64,000 nucleotides of DNA, from NCBI GenBank assembly GCA_020638975.1, contig JACKHN010000025.1:37070-101069 (forward strand), given 5' to 3'. The notes under the pieces were generated by a model, which worked only from the letters and a program-made list of their open reading frames with translations, had not been told where the DNA came from and did no database searches. Position numbers and translations under genes: made by a program. This document shows, one piece after another, positions 60,050 through 64,000 of the stretch (the first letter of the stretch is position 1; every line of letters starts with the position of its first letter). The stretch comes from Planctomycetaceae bacterium (GTDB lineage Bacteria > Planctomycetota > Planctomycetia > Pirellulales > Pirellulaceae).

Positions 60050-61300
60050 ATGAATACGATCTTCCTCTCAGTTGCGTGCGTTCTCTCGCAGATTCAACCT
60101 TCTCAATTCGATCCTGGGCAGGGAGTTTCACCGGTCCGACCTGCTCCAATCGCTGCTGAATCGAACTTCGACCAAGGCGGCGGGTCCTTTCGCCTGACGG
60201 ATCAAGAACTCGATCTGCCAGCACCGCCAGCATATCAAGAGCCCGAATCACCCAGCCAACTGCGTCCGGCACAGAGCTGGTCGACACCACGCGAGCCACA
60301 GTCTGTTGCAACACCGGCGAGTGACGTGGGGCACGCTCAGGCTCAATCACCGATCATACCTGTTCACTCCTCCGATCTAGAAGCGTTGGCTGGCATGATC
60401 TTGGACGGGGCGATCGAGATGAGAACGGAGAATGGCACGGACATCGCGTTGGTCGACCTGTTGCGGCGAATTGGCGACAACTCATCTCGCCAGCGGGCTG
60501 TGCAGAGTTATTGGCGGTTATGTTTGGCAATGGCTGAACAGAATTTCGCTCGTCACGAATCGCGATACCTTTCCGAGTTGGCAAAGCCGCAGACGCAACT
60601 TGACGAGACACTCTTGGTCTCAGAAATAACCCAGGCCCGCGCGCGTCAGGCCACGGCTGCGCTTCGAGTCGTAGAATTGCAGGAGCAACTCGTGGAAGTT
60701 GGCCGTTTAGAGATGGAAGGCCTGCCACGCCCCGTTGATCGCCCATTTGTCGGCCCCTACGCCACTCACTTTGAAAAGTTGTTTGCCTCGCGCCCAGCTC
60801 CGACGAATCTCAAACGAATCGATCGTCGGCTGCCGCATGAACTCGAAGTGATCGAACGTCGTGCCGAAGCGGTCGCTGCCGGCGAGCGCGCTGCGACGCA
60901 ACTCGCCGAGGCTTACGACGGCGGTGGGGTTAGCATGAGCCACGTGCTCGACTCATTAGCACAATTGAGTCGCACGCGCCGCGAGTTGCTGGCCGCCGTC
61001 CTGAGCTACAACGAGCAAATCGCCGAGTATTCCTTTTCGGTTGTTCGTCCCGGTGTACCCACCGAGTCGCTGTTGGGAACGCTCATTCGTCAGGAGGCCG
61101 CAGCTCAACCGACACTTCTGGCCGATGCCAACGTCCGCCGAGCTTCAGCAGAAGCCCCGGTTCGTGAAGCGGGTGAAGTGGACGGTTCGCTTCCGTTGCG
61201 TCCCACGGCCGACCCGCAAGGCTCGCGCCGCGATAAGCCTTCGGGAATCGCACCCGGTTCAGAATCGATCCTAAAACGCGTCACAATCGATCATCCGTGA
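60050..61300 (+). CDS. Secreted hypothetical protein with helical core
   Basis: This 416-residue protein starts MNTIFLSVACVLSQIQPSQF, a weak signal peptide, then a Pro/Ser-rich segment of about 90 residues. The rest is mostly helical (QSYWRLCLAMAEQNFARHES, RQATAALRVVELQEQLVEVG, QLSRTRRELLAAVLSYNEQI). The last has the look of a TolC-type helical repeat: helices with Arg/Leu/Ala and a conserved YNEQIAEYSF. No beta-barrel segment is seen, so TolC itself is unlikely. It is of unknown function and divergent from the coiled-coil gene. Confidence 0.65.
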   Translation: MNTIFLSVACVLSQIQPSQFDPGQGVSPVRPAPIAAESNFDQGGGSFRLTDQELDLPAPPAYQEPESPSQLRPAQSWSTPREPQSVATPASDVGHAQAQSPIIPVHSSDLEALAGMILDGAIEMRTENGTDIALVDLLRRIGDNSSRQRAVQSYWRLCLAMAEQNFARHESRYLSELAKPQTQLDETLLVSEITQARARQATAALRVVELQEQLVEVGRLEMEGLPRPVDRPFVGPYATHFEKLFASRPAPTNLKRIDRRLPHELEVIERRAEAVAAGERAATQLAEAYDGGGVSMSHVLDSLAQLSRTRRELLAAVLSYNEQIAEYSFSVVRPGVPTESLLGTLIRQEAAAQPTLLADANVRRASAEAPVREAGEVDGSLPLRPTADPQGSRRDKPSGIAPGSESILKRVTIDHP

Positions 61301-61548
61301 ATCGCGTGTTGCCCCCATACTCGTCTCTGCCTGGGGACGCACTGCTTGTCGCCACCTCGCTCGTCGAGGCAAGTCAACATGTAGTTCTTAGAGCAGCCTT
61401 TGGGTAAGTACAGCGTTGTTTCGTCGGCGAGGGTGGCGGTGCCGGGCGGAAATCTCGGCGTTTCGAATAGACAAGGTTCGCTCGCGCGGTCGGTTTGCGG
61501 AATCGGGCATTCACACAATGGCGATCGATGATTCCTCCAGCTTGTACA
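61301..61548. other. Intergenic region with an open frame of unknown origin
   Basis: About 250 bases lie between two convergent genes. A minus-strand open frame reads LFETPRFPPGTATLADETTL and continues YLPKGCSKNYMLTCLDE. It has no start context or domain. It may be part of an interspersed repeat or a decayed gene, but no second copy is in this window. Confidence 0.4.
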
Positions 61549-62907
61549 TCAACCTTCATTCCGATCTGGCGGGACCTCGAAGGCAGCCCCTTTCTTCTCT
61601 GGGGGCCGTGATTGCCAAATGTCGCCATCGGGAAAGCGGTGCTGCTCGATGAAGTCCGGAAGGAATTCGAGGCCCCAGCCGGGAGCGCTCGGTGCGACGT
61701 AGCAGCCATCGCGGACTTGGACCGGATGTTCGACGGCTTCCTGTAGGAAGTCGATGTACTCGACCAGTTGCGTCTCGGAGTGACCTGCCACCGCAATCTG
61801 ATCCCACATGCCGTAGTGCTGAATCATATTGCACAAAGCGATGCCGCCGCCGTGAGGACACACGGGCACGTCGTATTTCGCCGCCATCAGGATAATGGCC
61901 ATCACGTCGTTGACGCCCGCAACTCGCACGGCGTCGATCTGGCAATACTTGATTGCTTCGCTCTTTAGCAGTTGCTTGAAGATCACGGGCGAGGCGGCTT
62001 GCTCGCCGCAAGCAAAATCAAAGTCGGCATCGGCGAAGGTTTCTGCAAGCTCGACGTAGCCGAGGACATCGTCGCGCGCGATCGGTTCTTCGATCCACTT
62101 GAGCCCGAACGACCGATAGTGCTCGATGTGACGCTTGGCTTCGGCGAGTCCCCAGTACTGATTGGCATCCACCATCAGATTACACTCGGGTCCGATGGCA
62201 TCTCGCATGAACCGAATCCGCTGGACGTCCTGCTGCAGATCACGGCCCACTTTCAGTTTGAACGAATCAAAGCCCTGCTGCTGCAGCTTGCGGATCGTCG
62301 CGAGTATCTCGTCGTCGCTCAGCCCCAGCCATCCCGCAGTACAGTATGCCTTGGGCCCTTGCTTTGACATTTCATTCTCGCGTCGATCCATCGCCTCCCG
62401 ACACTCGCGCAGCATGGCGATGGCTTCTGTTCGAGTCAGCGCGTCACTGATGTTCCTCCAGTCGATACAGTCCGCCACGAATTCGGGTTCAAGATCCACC
62501 AGCAGCTTCCAGAGCGGCTTGTTCAGCGACTTTGCCCACAAGTCCCACATGGCGTTGATGATCGCACCAGCCGCCATCCGAAAAACTCCGTCGTGCAGCC
62601 ATCGCAGTTGATGATGGTCAATCAAGCGTCGATACAGACATATCGGCGCCGCTGCGAAATCTTCCAACGTCGTGCCAAGGATCAACTGGCACAGGTCTCT
62701 AATCCCGTGGCAAATCCAATCCGTGCCAGCTCCTACAGTGAAGACGACCGAAACACCTCGCAGTCCCGCATCGGTTTCCAGATGCAGGAGGGCCGAGGAG
62801 TAATCCGGTTCCTTGTGAAAAGGATCCGATCCGAGCAACTTGTCAGAGGTCGGAACGCGAAGGTCGATAACGTTGGCTGAGGTGATTCTGAGGGAGTCGC
62901 TGGACAT
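61549..62907 (-). CDS. L-fuconate dehydratase (enolase superfamily)
   Basis: This 452-residue enzyme of the mandelate racemase group, FucD subgroup, removes water from L-fuconate in L-fucose catabolism. The capping domain starts ITSANVIDLRVPTSDKLLGS. LYRRLIDHHQLRWLHDGVF, the Lys motif DSFKLKVGRD, the metal ligands MVDANQYWG, WIEEPIARDD and ACGEQA, and CPHGGGIALCNMIQHYGMWD follow. ATG at 62907 is preferred; the frame is open to 62967. L-fucose occurs in algal polysaccharides, consistent with the sulfatases in this window. The symbol is left empty because close relatives act on other sugar acids. Confidence 0.9.
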   Translation of the reverse strand: MSSDSLRITSANVIDLRVPTSDKLLGSDPFHKEPDYSSALLHLETDAGLRGVSVVFTVGAGTDWICHGIRDLCQLILGTTLEDFAAAPICLYRRLIDHHQLRWLHDGVFRMAAGAIINAMWDLWAKSLNKPLWKLLVDLEPEFVADCIDWRNISDALTRTEAIAMLRECREAMDRRENEMSKQGPKAYCTAGWLGLSDDEILATIRKLQQQGFDSFKLKVGRDLQQDVQRIRFMRDAIGPECNLMVDANQYWGLAEAKRHIEHYRSFGLKWIEEPIARDDVLGYVELAETFADADFDFACGEQAASPVIFKQLLKSEAIKYCQIDAVRVAGVNDVMAIILMAAKYDVPVCPHGGGIALCNMIQHYGMWDQIAVAGHSETQLVEYIDFLQEAVEHPVQVRDGCYVAPSAPGWGLEFLPDFIEQHRFPDGDIWQSRPPEKKGAAFEVPPDRNEG

Positions 62908-63084
62908 AAAACGATCTGCTGATGACTCACACTGATTAGTAGACGCTAACACGGTTGCCGACCGCACAGAGTAAACCAGCGACCGACAGGAAACACGAAG
63001 CTTAACCTAAATCAACGAGTCCCGGTCTAATCGCCTGAAGACACCGTCGCAGTCCAGACCAAACCGCTCAGCGGGAGATGCAAG

Positions 63085-63861
63085 CTAGTATCGATATGCC
63101 AGGGTATCAAGTGGACGAATCCAAACGTTGCGATAGCGAACTGAATTGCCATGATCTTGAAGAAACAACGGTCCTGTTGTCGTCGCTATTTGCTTTTCCC
63201 AAATCGCTTTCAAGAAGTCGGTAGTGCCCGAACGGTAAGGATGATAGATGCTTCGTGGTTCGCCAAATTCAACAGAGTCCTGAACTTTCTGTCCGTTGAG
63301 CCAAGCAGTAATGCTTCCCTTCTCTGTGATTTTGCCTTTTGAATCGCGGCGAGGTGCGCGGTATCGGATATCATAGACTTGCCAGACCCCGCGACGTCGC
63401 GCGGCATTGACCAACGGTTTGCTAAATCCATAGATGGCTCCCAAGTCAGCGTCACCGAGGTTTTTCTTGTCCGCCGAGTGGATGATCTGCATTTCGTAGT
63501 TGCCGTGGATATACAACCCGCTGTTTCCTGAACCCGTTTCCGGAAGCATGAACTCGGCGTGAATATCCGCGTCGCGGAAATGCCATGCTGATACGATATG
63601 ATTTGCCTTCTGACCTCCAGAGCTTACAAGTGTTCCATCAACCAACGGCCAATCAATTGGTTCACCAAGTTTGCTGACAAACTCGACGGTGGCACCGCCG
63701 TCAAATAACACGATCGCATCGGCTGGCGGTTTGACTGGTAACTGAGTCTGATCTGGTTTGAAGTCTATCTTCTGCGATGGCTCATCCGCGGTTGTTTTTT
63801 CAAGGGCAAGAAATTCAGTCGACGCAAGAGTAAGCAACAACAGTGGGAGCAACGGCTTCAT
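63085..63861 (-). CDS. DUF1080 (3-keto-disaccharide hydrolase-like) secreted protein
   Basis: This 258-residue exported protein has signal peptide MKPLLPLLLLTLASTEFLAL. The LamG-like concanavalin fold of DUF1080 shows IVLFDGGATVEFVSKLGEPI, DADIHAEFMLPETGSGNSGL, YIHGNYEMQIIHSADKKNLG, GVWQVYDIRYRAPRRDSKGK and FLQDHGNSVRYRNVWIRPL. Family members act on 3-keto-glycosides or bind glycans. ATG at 63861 is preferred; upstream of it the frame passes into a fucD-like fragment. It lies upstream of the L-fuconate dehydratase gene on the same strand. Confidence 0.9.
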   Translation of the reverse strand: MKPLLPLLLLTLASTEFLALEKTTADEPSQKIDFKPDQTQLPVKPPADAIVLFDGGATVEFVSKLGEPIDWPLVDGTLVSSGGQKANHIVSAWHFRDADIHAEFMLPETGSGNSGLYIHGNYEMQIIHSADKKNLGDADLGAIYGFSKPLVNAARRRGVWQVYDIRYRAPRRDSKGKITEKGSITAWLNGQKVQDSVEFGEPRSIYHPYRSGTTDFLKAIWEKQIATTTGPLFLQDHGNSVRYRNVWIRPLDTLAYRY

Positions 63862-63957
63862 GGGTGGCAAGCTTGTAGGGCAGGGTTTGCAACAGAACGG
63901 GACCGGCTCAATTATAGCGTGTCGATGCGGACGATTGATGGCAGAGGAAAAGTTTCT

Positions 63958-64000
63958 CACGCCGAGCAACTTGTCGAATGCCGGAACACGAAAGTCGATA
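63958..64000 (-). pseudogene. 5' fragment of a fucD-like gene
   Basis: Read on the minus strand from the right edge, the sequence gives IDFRVPAFDKLLGV, closely matching the start of the L-fuconate dehydratase at 62907 (VIDLRVPTSDKLLGS). The DNA is about 80% identical over 40 bases. Homology stops at about 63958, so this is a truncated copy; its start lies beyond the window. Confidence 0.6.

Noticed and set aside
1..64000. CRISPR arrays, tRNA and rRNA genes
   Set aside because: No regularly spaced direct repeats, no cloverleaf-like segments and no rRNA-like sequence were noticed; a dedicated scan could not be run.

Overview
The window looks like chromosome from a planctomycete, most likely of the Pirellulaceae type. 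The reasons are two formylglycine sulfatases with signal peptides, Tat-exported DUF1501 and Gfo/Idh proteins, a DUF1080 glycoside-hydrolase-like protein, a DUF1549/DUF1501 remnant, outer-membrane biogenesis lipoproteins (BamD-like, LptE-like), many intergenic palindromic repeats, and genes scattered on both strands with few large operons. No tRNA, rRNA or CRISPR array was seen. The first gene (smc) and a fucD-like fragment at the far end run off the window.

Layout. 1-15 kb is mostly housekeeping: smc 3' end, an S1-domain protein, queG, valS, a vapBC-type pair, cimA with its own promoter and leader peptide, asnS, an atypical Nramp-like transporter and trxB. 15-23.5 kb holds cstA, an isolated fliM, proA and a minus-strand run recO-bamD-lptE-folP. 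23.3-30 kb has a MoxR ATPase, a partner-switching set (RsbW-like kinase, STAS protein, and a SpoIIE-type phosphatase 3 kb away), a DsbA/FrnE-like protein with an in-frame TGA at its first active-site cysteine, and a lysE gene split by an IS630-family element. 30-41 kb carries terC, two sulfatases, a TlpA-like thioredoxin, a large secreted protein of unknown function, TauE/SafE, a deleted DUF1549-DUF1501 pair and an AraC regulator. 41.5-45 kb is an ECF42-type sigma/DGPF/VOC cluster whose sigma gene is frameshifted. 45.8-64 kb holds a Gfo/Idh oxidoreductase, DUF1501, purA-uppS-cdsA, an HD-GYP protein, an M50 protease, a BshB1-like deacetylase, an M32 carboxypeptidase, two coiled-coil proteins, L-fuconate dehydratase and a DUF1080 protein.

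Strongest observations: (1) the DsbA/FrnE-like gene reads V-TGA-P-W-C at the CPWC motif, with 188 intact codons downstream and a stem-loop of bacterial SECIS geometry, so it is a candidate selenoprotein; (2) cimA is preceded by a sigma70-like promoter, a Shine-Dalgarno, a 27-residue leader peptide rich in Val and Ile, and an intrinsic terminator, a full branched-chain amino acid attenuator; (3) several families of intergenic palindromes, some with compensatory base changes between copies, one of which supplies the stop codons of two convergent genes; (4) several gene-decay events: the IS630 insertion, an ECF sigma frameshift in a T-run, a deletion fusion of two Planctomycete-specific genes, and a stray fucD 5' fragment.
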